DNA of 64,000 bases from Polaribacter sp. ALD11 (GTDB lineage: Bacteria > Bacteroidota > Bacteroidia > Flavobacteriales > Flavobacteriaceae): the NCBI RefSeq assembly GCF_002831685.1, contig NZ_CP025119.1, forward strand, positions 2,316,001-2,380,000, read 5' to 3'. The position numbers and the translations under genes were made by a program. Positions 1 through 8,249 of this stretch are shown here, in pieces (the first letter of the stretch is position 1; every line of letters starts with the position of its first letter). The notes beneath the pieces were generated by a model. The model was given only the letters and a program-made list of their open reading frames with translations, was not told the origin of the DNA and made no database searches.

Positions 1-417
1 TTACTTTTATTGCCATTAGTTGCAATTCCTATCGGAATATTTGTCGCAAAAAGAAATGAAGAAAGAAGCAATGATGTTCTTGGTAATAAAACTAGAAAAG
101 CAGAAAGATTAGCAAAGAAATATCTTTCTAAAGCTCAAAGACAATTGGGTAAAAAAGAAGCTTTTTATGAAGCTTTAGAGCGCGCTTTACATAATTATTT
201 AAAAGCGAAATTAGGAATAGAGACGGCGGACATCAGTAAAGAAAGAATTACTGAGATACTAGAAGATAAAAAAATTAAAACAACAACAATTAATCAATTT
301 ATTGAAGTTTTAAAAAGTTCTGATTTCGCACGTTACACACCTTATACAGCCACTCAAATGAAAGAAGAATTTGAGAGAGCTAAAGAAGTTATTGTTCAAT
401 TAGACAAACAATTATAA
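1..417 (+). CDS. BatD-like protein, C-terminal part (cut by window edge)
   Basis: The frame is open from base 1, so the gene begins upstream of the window and only about 138 codons are visible. The visible part begins with the end of a hydrophobic segment followed by a basic cytoplasmic tail rich in Lys, Glu and Ala. This is the arrangement at the C-terminus of BatD (aerotolerance-type) proteins, which are membrane anchored. Assignment rests mainly on context: it ends 1 base before a BatE-type gene, the usual batD-batE order in Bacteroidota. BatD is thought to act with the VWA proteins BatA/BatB in the envelope, but its biochemical role is not established. The N-terminal domains cannot be checked here. 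Confidence 0.75.
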   Translation, partial: LLLLPLVAIPIGIFVAKRNEERSNDVLGNKTRKAERLAKKYLSKAQRQLGKKEAFYEALERALHNYLKAKLGIETADISKERITEILEDKKIKTTTINQFIEVLKSSDFARYTPYTATQMKEEFERAKEVIVQLDKQL

Positions 418-418
418 G

Positions 419-1171
419 ATGATGAAAAAGATTTTATTTTTATTATTGATGATTGCCTACTCGGTAACGGCTCAGAATGCAGATAGTTTATTTACCTCTG
501 CAAACGAATTGTACAAAAATGGTGCGTTTGAAAAAGCGATTGAAAAATATAAAGAAATTGAAGCTCAAGATGCCGTTTCAGCTGAATTGTATTTAAATTT
601 AGGGAACTCTTATTACAAGCTAAACAAAGTTGGACCAACAATATTCTATTACGAAAAAGCTTTAAAACTAAACCCTTTAAATACCGATGTTAAAAACAAC
701 TTGATATTTGCAAAACGTTTGGCTCTAGATAATATAGAGGAAGTACCAAAAACTATTTTTCAAAGGTTTAATAAAAACTATATTCAAAAATTTTCTTATA
801 ACACATGGGCAATAATAGCTGTAATGTTTTCATTTATAGCATCAATTTTATTTTTACTTTTTCACTTTTCACATACATCTATTAAAAAAAGAATCTATTT
901 TACAACAAGTAGTATCTGTTTTATTCTTTTATTTTTCACCCTTTTTATTACTTATAATCAGTATAATCAATCAAAAAAGAACAAAGAAGCTATCGTTTTT
1001 GCTACAAAAACAGAGGTTAGAAATGCACCAACTTTAAATGCTGAAGAAGTTTTCACATTACATGAAGGTGCAAAAGTTATAGTTTTAGATGTTGTAGATA
1101 ATTGGAAAAAGATTAAATTAGCGGATGGAAAATTAGGTTGGATAATCGCCGAAGAAATTAAAGAATTATAA
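419..1171 (+). CDS. batE: BatE-like TPR/SH3 protein
   Basis: A 250-residue protein with an N-terminal signal peptide ending near TAQNA (residues 15-20). Next come tetratricopeptide repeats over residues about 22-95, with typical motifs such as AELYLNLGNSYYKL and ALKLNPLN. Two hydrophobic segments follow (about 128-150 and 160-180), then a bacterial SH3-like domain at the C-terminus (VRNAPTLNAEEVFTLHEG, WKKIKLADGKLGWI). This order is characteristic of BatE. It follows the BatD-like gene by 1 base and is probably co-transcribed. BatE is assumed to be a scaffold in the Bat envelope complex; the exact role is unknown. Two ATG codons occur in tandem (419 and 422) and either could be used. Confidence 0.85.
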   Translation: MMKKILFLLLMIAYSVTAQNADSLFTSANELYKNGAFEKAIEKYKEIEAQDAVSAELYLNLGNSYYKLNKVGPTIFYYEKALKLNPLNTDVKNNLIFAKRLALDNIEEVPKTIFQRFNKNYIQKFSYNTWAIIAVMFSFIASILFLLFHFSHTSIKKRIYFTTSSICFILLFFTLFITYNQYNQSKKNKEAIVFATKTEVRNAPTLNAEEVFTLHEGAKVIVLDVVDNWKKIKLADGKLGWIIAEEIKEL

Positions 1172-1177
1172 TTAATA

Positions 1178-1468
1178 ATGCATAGAATAGCTATTATCTT
1201 AACTTTTATTTTTACACTTTTTATTGTGACTCCCACAATACTTTCTGTTGTACAAGAAAGTTTCGATATTTCTATTCTTCTTAAGGTAAGTGAAGAAGAA
1301 AATAATCAAAAAGAAGTTTCTAAAAGTTTTGATGTAAAGTTTTCTGAAACTAAAACATGCTTATCCCTTTTTAACTCTCTAGATAAAAAGGACTTACTCG
1401 ACTACTATTTAAAACATTACACAGACATTTCTCAGGAAAATACTTCTCCTCCACCAGAATTAGTGTAA
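1178..1468 (+). CDS. Small membrane-anchored or secreted protein, unknown function
   Basis: A 96-residue protein with one strongly hydrophobic N-terminal segment (residues 3-23, IAIILTFIFTLFIVTP), followed by a charged region and a short Pro-rich end (SPPPELV). It lies 6 bases after batE and is probably the last gene of that transcript, because a hairpin follows at 1507-1533. I do not recognise a family. A single hydrophobic N-terminus suggests an exported or inner-membrane protein with the rest outside the cytoplasm. The open frame, tight spacing and normal codon use support a real gene. Confidence 0.65.
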   Translation: MHRIAIILTFIFTLFIVTPTILSVVQESFDISILLKVSEEENNQKEVSKSFDVKFSETKTCLSLFNSLDKKDLLDYYLKHYTDISQENTSPPPELV

Positions 1469-1506
1469 AATATTTTTAGAAATATCAAATTTTAACTTTA
1501 ACTTTA

Positions 1507-1533
1507 AACCTATCGTTTACAGAGCGATAGGTT
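1507..1533 (+). terminator. Hairpin between the bat genes and the SulP gene
   Basis: Perfect 9-bp stem AACCTATCG / CGATAGGTT with a 9-base loop, followed by an A/T-rich but not pure T stretch. It ends 13 bases before the SulP start codon, so it could end the bat transcript or act as a leader hairpin for the transporter gene. Confidence 0.5.
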
Positions 1534-1546
1534 AAATTATTTATTT

Positions 1547-3415
1547 ATGAAAAAATTATTTTCAAACATAAAAGGTGACGCTTTTGGTGGTATTACTGCA
1601 GGTATTGTTGCACTACCCCTAGCTTTAGCCTTTGGTGTTTCTTCTGGCTTAGGGCCGAGTGCTGGTTTATATGGTGCAATTTTTATTAGTTTCTTTGCCG
1701 CTCTTTTTGGCGGAACAAATACACAAATTTCAGGGCCAACTGCTCCAATGACTGCTGTAAGTATGGTAGTTATAGCTGGTATTGTTGCTGCAAATGATGG
1801 CGATATTACGAAAGCTTTGCCTGCTATTTTAACTGTTTTTCTTTTAGCAGGATTGTTTCAAATTATACTAGGTGTTATTGGTCTAGGAAAGTACATTCGG
1901 TACATCCCCTACCCTGTTGTTTCTGGTTTTATGACTGCAATCGGTCTAATAATTTTACTTACTCAAGTATTACCTTCAGTTGGCTATTATCCAAAAGAAG
2001 ATGTACAATTTGTAAACACATTTAAAACACAAGCTCAAGAAGTAATTTTAGAAAACATTTTAAAAGAAGAGGCTGGTGAAGGTATTTTAGTTTTAGAGGA
2101 TTTTGAAGAAACAAATAGAAGAGGCCAGTTAATTACAGCTGAAGATATTTTAAAAGAATCACAAACACTAGCTGCAAAAGAGACTTCTGGTGCTTTAGGT
2201 GCTATAAAAGCTTTTCCTAAAGCAATACAAAACATTAACTGGTTAGAGTTCTTACTAGCACTAGGTACAATAATTATAATCTATGGGTTTAAACGGATTA
2301 CCACCAAAGTACCAAGTACGCTTGTAGCATTAATTGTAATGTCTGGAGTTGCTGTTGGCTTTGGTTTAGACTATAGAACTATACAAGAGATACCAAGTGG
2401 AATTCCGATTCCGAAATGGGAAATATTTACAGGTTTTAGTCTCTCTAGCATTACACCATATATTTTTACTGCTTTAACATTAGCACTGTTAGGTGCAATA
2501 GATTCGCTACTAACAAGTGTTGTAGCAGATAATATGACCAAAACAAAACACAAGCCAAACAAAGAATTAGTTGGTCAAGGAATAGGAAACAGTATCGCAG
2601 CATTATTCGGTGGTCTTCCTGGAGCAGGTGCAACTATTAGAACTGTAGTAAATATTAATGCTGGTGGAAAAACAAAACTTTCTGGAATGATTGCAGGAAT
2701 TATGTTACTGGTAATAATGTTAGGTTTAGGACCGATTGCTTCAAAAATTCCAGCCGGAGTTTTAGCAGGTATTTTAATTACAGTTGGTATTGGTGTAATG
2801 GATTATAAAGGATTGAAAGCAATACCTTATTTGCCAAAAGACATTAAGATAGGACCGATTAAATTAAGTTCTGAGGTTTTAATTATGATTATTGTTTTAT
2901 TACTATCAACCTTTTGGAACTTAGTGTACGCAGTAGGTATTGGATTGGTAATTGCTTCTTTAATGTTTATGAAAAAAATTGGCGATTTAACTGCAGAAAG
3001 GTCTGATGTAAAATCATTAAAAGAAGAAGCATGGGAAGATGAAATAAATTTTCCAACAAACTTAAAAGAAGAAGTATTTATTAAACACGTTAAAGGTCCT
3101 TTATTTTTTGGTTCTACAAGTGAGTTTCAAGCGCTTTCGCAACAAATTCCAGAATCTGCAAAAACCGTAATTATGCGTTTAGGTAGAATGCAATATATGG
3201 ATCAGTCTGGTTTATATGCCATGGAAGACATGCTTTTAGATTTAAAGAAAAAAAATATTGAAGTGCTTTTTGTAAACTTATTGCAACAACCAAGGTATAT
3301 GATGGAAAGAATTGATATCATTCCAGATTTTATACCTAAAGAACACATTTTTAAAAGTTTTAAAACTTGTGTACAATGGATAAAACAAAATGTAAAAGAC
3401 GAATTTAAAAACTAA
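1547..3415 (+). CDS. SulP-family anion transporter with STAS domain
   Basis: A 622-residue membrane protein of the SulP (SLC26-like) family. The N-terminus has the family signature region (GITAGIVALPLALAFGVSSG, residues about 14-33) and GTNTQISGPTAPMT. About a dozen hydrophobic segments continue to residue 490. A C-terminal STAS domain (about 510-615) contains the loop MDQSG. An unusual hydrophilic, acidic insert of about 70 residues (roughly 155-225) separates two membrane segments. SulP proteins carry sulfate, bicarbonate or other anions; substrate cannot be read from sequence. The next gene, 5 bases downstream, is a beta-carbonic anhydrase, which argues for bicarbonate transport (inference). 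Confidence 0.9.
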   Translation: MKKLFSNIKGDAFGGITAGIVALPLALAFGVSSGLGPSAGLYGAIFISFFAALFGGTNTQISGPTAPMTAVSMVVIAGIVAANDGDITKALPAILTVFLLAGLFQIILGVIGLGKYIRYIPYPVVSGFMTAIGLIILLTQVLPSVGYYPKEDVQFVNTFKTQAQEVILENILKEEAGEGILVLEDFEETNRRGQLITAEDILKESQTLAAKETSGALGAIKAFPKAIQNINWLEFLLALGTIIIIYGFKRITTKVPSTLVALIVMSGVAVGFGLDYRTIQEIPSGIPIPKWEIFTGFSLSSITPYIFTALTLALLGAIDSLLTSVVADNMTKTKHKPNKELVGQGIGNSIAALFGGLPGAGATIRTVVNINAGGKTKLSGMIAGIMLLVIMLGLGPIASKIPAGVLAGILITVGIGVMDYKGLKAIPYLPKDIKIGPIKLSSEVLIMIIVLLLSTFWNLVYAVGIGLVIASLMFMKKIGDLTAERSDVKSLKEEAWEDEINFPTNLKEEVFIKHVKGPLFFGSTSEFQALSQQIPESAKTVIMRLGRMQYMDQSGLYAMEDMLLDLKKKNIEVLFVNLLQQPRYMMERIDIIPDFIPKEHIFKSFKTCVQWIKQNVKDEFKN

Positions 3416-3420
3416 AAAAT

Positions 3421-4056
3421 ATGCCACATAGAAATAAAGCAATAACAAAAGATGTTCAAGATAAGCTAACACCATTAATAGTGTTACAAGATTTTATTGA
3501 AGGAAATTCTCGTTTTATTAGAGACGAAGTTCATACTATAGACCATAAAGCATTAATTACACAAACTACAGATGCTCAACACCCAAAAGCTATTGTACTT
3601 TCATGCATCGATTCTAGAGTTCCTGTAGAATTAATTTTTGATCAAACTATTGGTGATATTTTTGTTGCTAGAGTTGCTGGAAATTTCGAAAACACAGATA
3701 TCTTAGGAAGCATGGAGTATTCTTGTAAGGTTGCAGGAAGTAAGTTGGTTTTTGTTTTAGGTCATGAAAGCTGTGGCGCTATTAAAGCTGCTTGCGATCA
3801 TGTAGAATTAGGAAATATTACATCGATGTTAGGTAATATTCAGCCAGCAGTTAAAAAATCTGAAGAGGAGGTTAAAGGAAAACATAATTCTTCTAATACA
3901 GATTTTGTAAATAAAACCATTGAAAACAACGTAAAATTAACCATTCAAAGAATTAGAGAGAAAAGTCCTATTTTAAATGAAATGGAAAAAAGCGGAGAAA
4001 TTAAAATTGTTGGTGGTGTTTATCATATTAGTAGCGGAAAAGTAATGATGCTCTAA
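3421..4056 (+). CDS. Beta-class carbonic anhydrase
   Basis: A 211-residue cytosolic-type enzyme interconverting CO2 and bicarbonate. The zinc-binding and catalytic motifs of beta-class carbonic anhydrases are present: SCIDSRVP (Cys ligand and the Asp-Arg dyad) and GHESCGAIKAA (His and Cys ligands). VARVAGNF is the conserved core strand. No signal peptide is seen. The gene starts 5 bases after the SulP gene and ends just before a strong bidirectional terminator, so the two form a transporter-enzyme pair. Length is normal for the family. Confidence 0.93.
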   Translation: MPHRNKAITKDVQDKLTPLIVLQDFIEGNSRFIRDEVHTIDHKALITQTTDAQHPKAIVLSCIDSRVPVELIFDQTIGDIFVARVAGNFENTDILGSMEYSCKVAGSKLVFVLGHESCGAIKAACDHVELGNITSMLGNIQPAVKKSEEEVKGKHNSSNTDFVNKTIENNVKLTIQRIREKSPILNEMEKSGEIKIVGGVYHISSGKVMML

Positions 4057-4071
4057 TTTATTATAAAACTA

Positions 4072-4104
4072 AAAAAACCGAGATGAGAATCTCGGTTTTT
4101 TTTT
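4072..4104. terminator. Bidirectional terminator between convergent genes
   Basis: AAAAACCGAGAT / ATCTCGGTTTTT stem with a short loop, flanked by an A run on one side and a T run on the other. It serves both the carbonic anhydrase gene (+) and the gene at 4106-4483 (-). Confidence 0.85.
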
Positions 4105-4105
4105 A

Positions 4106-4483
4106 TCATTTACTTACTTTTGTCATTTTCCATTCCCAAGATCTTCCTCCTAGAGTTGCTGTATAATACACTTTTTTGCCTTTTATCCTATCTACCTTAA
4201 TATTCATTGTAGTACCAGATTTAAAGGGGAAGCTAGGTAAAGTAGATTCTTGTATAATTAAATTGTACTCACAATCTGTAAGCCATTCAATATCAGATTT
4301 TATGTAATATCTTTTATTTTCATGGTATTCGATATATTCTTCATCACCAAAAATAATCAATACATCTTTACTTCCAACTTTATATTTAAATGAATTATTT
4401 TTTAAATATGAACAATCTTTTACTGTAAAAGAACATAATATTCCCAGGCCTACGAGTGCTATTAAAAGATATAATTTTTTCAC
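4106..4483 (-). CDS. Secreted small protein, unknown function
   Basis: A 125-residue protein with an N-terminal hydrophobic signal (MKKLYLLIALVGLGILCSF) and a compact, beta-rich remainder. The C-terminal WEWKMTKV repeats a pattern seen in small flavobacterial secreted proteins whose function is unknown. Two cysteines (DCSY near residue 24, DCEY near 71) could form a disulfide in the periplasm. It stands alone between a terminator and the CvpA gene, which is transcribed the same way. I cannot assign a function. Confidence 0.7.
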   Translation of the reverse strand: MKKLYLLIALVGLGILCSFTVKDCSYLKNNSFKYKVGSKDVLIIFGDEEYIEYHENKRYYIKSDIEWLTDCEYNLIIQESTLPSFPFKSGTTMNIKVDRIKGKKVYYTATLGGRSWEWKMTKVSK

Positions 4484-4531
4484 AATTCAGTTTTACAATA
4501 ATTTACAATAAAAAATTTGTTCTTCATACAT

Positions 4532-5038
4532 TTAAAATAGGGGGTTTTCCTCTTCTTCACTTTTAATGATCGAAGGAAAAATTGTAGGAGCAATTTTCTT
4601 TACATGCTCATACAATAAAGATTTATCTAACGTTTCCTTTTTTATAAACGGAATTGTATCATTCATTCTTCCGAAGAAAATAAAAACAACACTTAAAATT
4701 AGCCCAATTTTTAAAGCACCAAAAACACCACCTAGTATTTTATTTATGATACCTAGAGAGGCAAAATCTGCTAATCTGGTAAGCATCTTTCCTAGCAATG
4801 CTATAATAATAACAATTACAATAAAAGTTACTGCAAATGCTGCTAAAGAAATGTATTCTTTACTCCAAGAGACCTGTTTTATTAAAAAATCTCCAATAAA
4901 ATAAGAGAAATGTATCGCTCCATATACGCCTCCTATTAACGCAATTAATGAGGCTACTTCAACAAAAAGCCCTTTCATTATTCCTCTAACAAAGCCAAAT
5001 AATAATAGTGCTACAATAATTACATCAAAAATATTCAT
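4532..5038 (-). CDS. CvpA-family membrane protein
   Basis: A 168-residue integral membrane protein with four hydrophobic segments. The N-terminus (NIFDVIIVALLLFGFVRGIMKG) matches the start of the CvpA family, with the conserved Asp and the G-x-x-R-G pattern. CvpA proteins were linked to colicin V secretion and later to envelope stress tolerance; the molecular activity is not known. It faces away from the gene at 5122, with a clear promoter for that gene in between. It is unrelated in position to the peptide-export locus at 43-55 kb. Confidence 0.85.
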   Translation of the reverse strand: MNIFDVIIVALLLFGFVRGIMKGLFVEVASLIALIGGVYGAIHFSYFIGDFLIKQVSWSKEYISLAAFAVTFIVIVIIIALLGKMLTRLADFASLGIINKILGGVFGALKIGLILSVVFIFFGRMNDTIPFIKKETLDKSLLYEHVKKIAPTIFPSIIKSEEEENPLF

Positions 5039-5093
5039 TAAAATAATTTTTTCAAACGTACATCTTTTTTTTAATATTTAAAAATGTGCATTG

Positions 5094-5101
5094 TATCTTT
5101 G
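5094..5101 (+). promoter_or_regulatory. Flavobacterial -7 promoter box
   Basis: TATCTTTG matches the Bacteroidota -7 consensus TAnnTTTG and lies 20 bases upstream of the ATG at 5122. It shows that the in-frame ATG at 5086 lies upstream of the likely transcription start and cannot be the true start. Confidence 0.65.
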
Positions 5102-5121
5102 TAAACTTAAAATCGAATGCA

Positions 5122-5481
5122 ATGCAGAAAGTGATTAACTTAAAAGAGAAGTGGGATTTATTAGTTACAAAACTAGCAGATCAATTTGCGGATGGAGATG
5201 AGTTAAATATGGATGGAATTATCTATTTAATCGGTGTTCAAGAATTAGGAAAAGGAAATACTCCTTTTAAGAAAGATGAAAAAGTAAATTTAATGCATAT
5301 AGCTATTTGCAAATTGTTAGAGCCATATGGTTATTATGAATTTGATTATTATGATGATGATAGCTGGCCGCATTATAAAATAATTACTGAATTACCTAAC
5401 TTAAAACCAGGAGAACAAACCGTTTTAATGAAGGAAGCAATTATTAATTATTTTGATGTTTTAAAATATTTTGAAGATTAA
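5122..5481 (+). CDS. Conserved small acidic protein, unknown function
   Basis: Taken from ATG 5122, this gives about 119 residues starting MQKVINLKEKWDLL. An earlier in-frame ATG at 5086 is rejected because the -7 promoter box lies between the two. The protein is soluble and acidic, with no signal peptide or membrane segment, and is marked by an aromatic/acidic stretch (YYEFDYYDDDSWPHY, residues about 81-95). Small cytosolic proteins of this look are common in Flavobacteriia, but I cannot name a function. Its 3' end overlaps the convergent dehydrogenase gene by 4 bases. Confidence 0.75.
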   Translation: MQKVINLKEKWDLLVTKLADQFADGDELNMDGIIYLIGVQELGKGNTPFKKDEKVNLMHIAICKLLEPYGYYEFDYYDDDSWPHYKIITELPNLKPGEQTVLMKEAIINYFDVLKYFED

Positions 5482-6272
5482 GTAACACTCATTTTTCTAA
5501 TTAATATTGAAAAAAAATTCGGAAAAAATCGCTTTACATAGACGCCCAGTTTTTCTTTTGTGCCGGCAATATAAACTTCTTCTTTTCTCTTTTCAATAGC
5601 TTTTAACATTTGTTTTGCACAACTTTCTGGCAACATTCCGTTATTCGTTGCTTTGTCCATTTTTCCTTGCGGACTGCCATTACCTGTTAAAGCATTTTTT
5701 GAAACATTAGTATTTATAAAACCCGGACAAATTAAAGTCACTGCAATGTTATTTTTATAATTTTCTGCACGTAAACTATCGAAAAAACCATGCAAAGCGT
5801 GTTTACTTGCAGCATAACTAGAACGTAAAGGAGTGCCTATTTTACCAACAATACTTGTGGTTACAGCAAACTGACCTGCTTTATTTTGAATAAAATGTGG
5901 TAAAATAGTTTTCGTTAACGCAACAGTTCCTAGATAATTAATATCCATAATTCGTTTATCTACTTCTATCTGAGTGTTTTCAACTAAAGAGCGCTGACTA
6001 ATACCACCATTATTTATTAAAATATCAATTCTACCAAAAGTCTTAATTGCTGCTGCTGTTTTTTCTTTAAAATTCGAATAATTTTCTAGATCTAACGGAA
6101 TAATTTTAATGTCCTTCGAATTTTCACATTCCATTTTAACCAGCTCTAAAGATGCTGTATTCCTAGAAGATAAAATAATTTTGGCATTTTGCTTAGAAAG
6201 CTCAATAGCCAAAGCTTTTCCAATTCCAGAAGAAGCACCAGTTACCCAAATTACTTTATTAGAAAAATACAT
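5478..6272 (-). CDS. Short-chain dehydrogenase/reductase
   Basis: A 264-residue Rossmann-fold oxidoreductase. The cofactor motif TGASSGIGKA is at residues about 11-20, a variant NNGG motif is near residue 90, and the catalytic Tyr-x-x-x-Lys is in YAASKHAL (about 153-160) with the upstream Ser in TTSIVG. The length fits classical SDRs and the cofactor is NAD(P)H. The substrate cannot be read from sequence. It is transcribed alone, convergent with the gene before it and divergent from the thioredoxin-fold gene at 6379. Confidence 0.88.
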   Translation of the reverse strand: MYFSNKVIWVTGASSGIGKALAIELSKQNAKIILSSRNTASLELVKMECENSKDIKIIPLDLENYSNFKEKTAAAIKTFGRIDILINNGGISQRSLVENTQIEVDKRIMDINYLGTVALTKTILPHFIQNKAGQFAVTTSIVGKIGTPLRSSYAASKHALHGFFDSLRAENYKNNIAVTLICPGFINTNVSKNALTGNGSPQGKMDKATNNGMLPESCAKQMLKAIEKRKEEVYIAGTKEKLGVYVKRFFPNFFSILIRKMSVT

Positions 6273-6322
6273 ATTACATTTTTTTTGTGAGTTACAATAT
6301 ACCTATTTTGATGAAGAAATAG

Positions 6323-6330
6323 TATTTTTG
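6323..6330 (+). promoter_or_regulatory. Possible -7 promoter box for the redoxin gene at 6379
   Basis: TATTTTTG fits TAnnTTTG and lies 48 bases upstream of the ATG at 6379. A clear -33 element is not obvious, so this is only a candidate. Confidence 0.4.
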
Positions 6331-6378
6331 GTACACTTCTTGAAAATAGTTTTTCTAGAATTAAAATCAACATAAAAA

Positions 6379-7743
6379 ATGAAAAAGATAGTCGCTCTTT
6401 TATTATTAATAACATCATTTGCGCAAGCACAATTTTCTGTAAACGGAACATTAACCAATAATTTAGAAACAGATTGGGTTATTTTATATCGAATTGAAGG
6501 TTCTAGACAGAAATTTGTTCAAAATACAACCATTAAAAAAGACACTGTTTCAATTGATGACGAAAAACAAGTAATTGGTACCTTTCAGTTTCAATTACCT
6601 ATAGACACAAAAGTGGGTTCTTACAGAATTAGTTACAGAACAAGCGGCGCAAGTTTTGTAGATTTTATATTTAATAAAGAAAATGTGAGTTTTGCATTTC
6701 ACCCAGATTACCCTGAGCAAACTACGTTGTTTTCTGAATCTGAAGAAAATATAGTTTATAAAGAATACTTGAATGAAATTTTTAAGCAACAACAAAAATT
6801 AGATTCGTTACAAATTACTGCTATTAGAAACCCCGAAGTAGATTTAAACACGAACTATAAAAATACGTTAACAAAAATAAATACCATTCATCAGAAATAT
6901 ATAGCAAGTACAAATAAAATGTATGTGCAACCTTTTATTGAAGCTAGTTTAAGAGCAAATCCACCTGAAATAAAAACCACCGCAAAAGAATACATGTCTA
7001 ATATGACTGGTTCCTTTTTTAATAATATGGATTTTTCTGATGAAACCCTTATAAATTCAGCTTTTTTAGTAGATAGAATTACAGATTTTGTATTTTATAT
7101 TAACTATTCAGATAATATAGAGACCCAACAAAAACTTTATAAAAGTTCTATTGAAACCTCAGTTTCAAAAATTGAAAATCTGGTTTTTAAGAAAAATGTA
7201 ATTGAGTTTTTAATTGGACAATTCGAAGAAACCAAAAACTTAGGAATGATAGATTTTCTATTTGAAAACTATTACGATAAACTACCAAAATCTTTACAAA
7301 GTGATACTTTTAAAAGTGAAAAACTAACTTTATTAGCTACAGAGATTGGAAGAATTGCACCCGATTTTTCTTGGAAAGAAAATGGAAAAAACCTGCAACT
7401 ATCTACGTTAAGAGATGCTAAAAATTATGTGTTGGTTTTCTGGAGTACCAGTTGTTCTCATTGTTTGCAAGAAATACCTCAATTACATACATTTCTAAAA
7501 AATAAAAAGGATGTTAAGGTAGTTGCATTTTCTTTAGAAAGAAGTGATTTTGATTGGAACAATCTGAAAGTTACACTACCAAACTGGCATCATGTTTTAG
7601 GTTTGAAAAAATGGGAGAATAAAACAGCAAGAACATATAACATAAATGCTACACCAACTTATTTTGTTTTAGATGCTAACAAGAAAATTATTGCAAAACC
7701 ACAAACTTTAGAAGATTTAAAAACGTTTGTAGAAGAACTGTAA
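6379..7743 (+). CDS. TlpA-like thioredoxin-fold protein
   Basis: A 454-residue exported protein. A signal peptide (ALLLLITSFAQAQF) is followed by a long N-terminal region of about 300 residues with a beta-rich first part. The C-terminal thioredoxin domain begins at about residue 330 (IAPDFSW), with the redox motif CSHC in FWSTSCSHCLQEIP and the cis-Pro segment ATPTYFVLD. This is the architecture of flavobacterial TlpA/ResA-like periplasmic disulfide reductases. It probably reduces or isomerises periplasmic thiols; the partner is unknown. It resembles the redoxins in the peptide-export locus at 47-53 kb in layout, but it is a single gene far from that locus. Confidence 0.85.
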   Translation: MKKIVALLLLITSFAQAQFSVNGTLTNNLETDWVILYRIEGSRQKFVQNTTIKKDTVSIDDEKQVIGTFQFQLPIDTKVGSYRISYRTSGASFVDFIFNKENVSFAFHPDYPEQTTLFSESEENIVYKEYLNEIFKQQQKLDSLQITAIRNPEVDLNTNYKNTLTKINTIHQKYIASTNKMYVQPFIEASLRANPPEIKTTAKEYMSNMTGSFFNNMDFSDETLINSAFLVDRITDFVFYINYSDNIETQQKLYKSSIETSVSKIENLVFKKNVIEFLIGQFEETKNLGMIDFLFENYYDKLPKSLQSDTFKSEKLTLLATEIGRIAPDFSWKENGKNLQLSTLRDAKNYVLVFWSTSCSHCLQEIPQLHTFLKNKKDVKVVAFSLERSDFDWNNLKVTLPNWHHVLGLKKWENKTARTYNINATPTYFVLDANKKIIAKPQTLEDLKTFVEEL

Positions 7744-7781
7744 GCTAAATATTCATCTTTTTTATTATAATTTTAAACCTA

Positions 7782-8141
7782 CTAAAAATAAAGGAAAGCA
7801 TCTTCTAAGTGCTCTATTTTAGTTTTATTATTTTGGTGAATAATGGCAATAATATCGAACCTTACTTCTACATCTAAATCTTTTTCAACCACATAATAAT
7901 CGATGGCAGAAAGTAATAGTTTTATTTTCTTCGGATTTACAAAGTCTTGTGGATTTCCAAAATAATCGGTAGAACGTGTTTTAACTTCCACAACTGCTAG
8001 AATTTCTCCTTTCTGAGCAATAATATCTACTTCCGCTTTTAAATAACGGTAGTTTTTCTCTAGAATTTTATAGTCGTTTTTAAGTAAAAAATCGATTGCT
8101 ATTTTTTCTCCTTTCTCACCAAGCTCATTATGTTCTGCCAT
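7782..8141 (-). CDS. YraN/UPF0102-family endonuclease-like protein
   Basis: A 119-residue protein with the full YraN pattern: an N-terminal LGEKGEKIAIDFLLKN, then LEKNYRYLKAEVDIIAQ, and VVEVKTRS. The Glu-x-Asp and Glu-x-Lys residues form the core of the PD-(D/E)XK nuclease fold. The family is predicted to bind or cut nucleic acid, but its cellular role is unproven. Length is typical. It is transcribed away from metG in the same direction as the LD-carboxypeptidase gene, 108 bases downstream of it. Confidence 0.9.
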   Translation of the reverse strand: MAEHNELGEKGEKIAIDFLLKNDYKILEKNYRYLKAEVDIIAQKGEILAVVEVKTRSTDYFGNPQDFVNPKKIKLLLSAIDYYVVEKDLDVEVRFDIIAIIHQNNKTKIEHLEDAFLYF

Positions 8142-8249
8142 AATTTTAGTTTACATTTTTCAGCACGTAAGAATCTAAAAAATAATATGCAATTACCAAT
8201 ATTTTAATTTATAAAATTATTGCTTCCTTTTATAAAATAATTTAAATTT

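Noticed and set aside
967..1236. 89-codon minus-strand frame over batE
   Set aside because: It is antisense to the SH3 part of batE and has no homology-like features.
5086..5121. Upstream ATG of the gene at 5122
   Set aside because: A TAnnTTTG promoter box (5094-5101) lies after it, so it precedes the transcription start.
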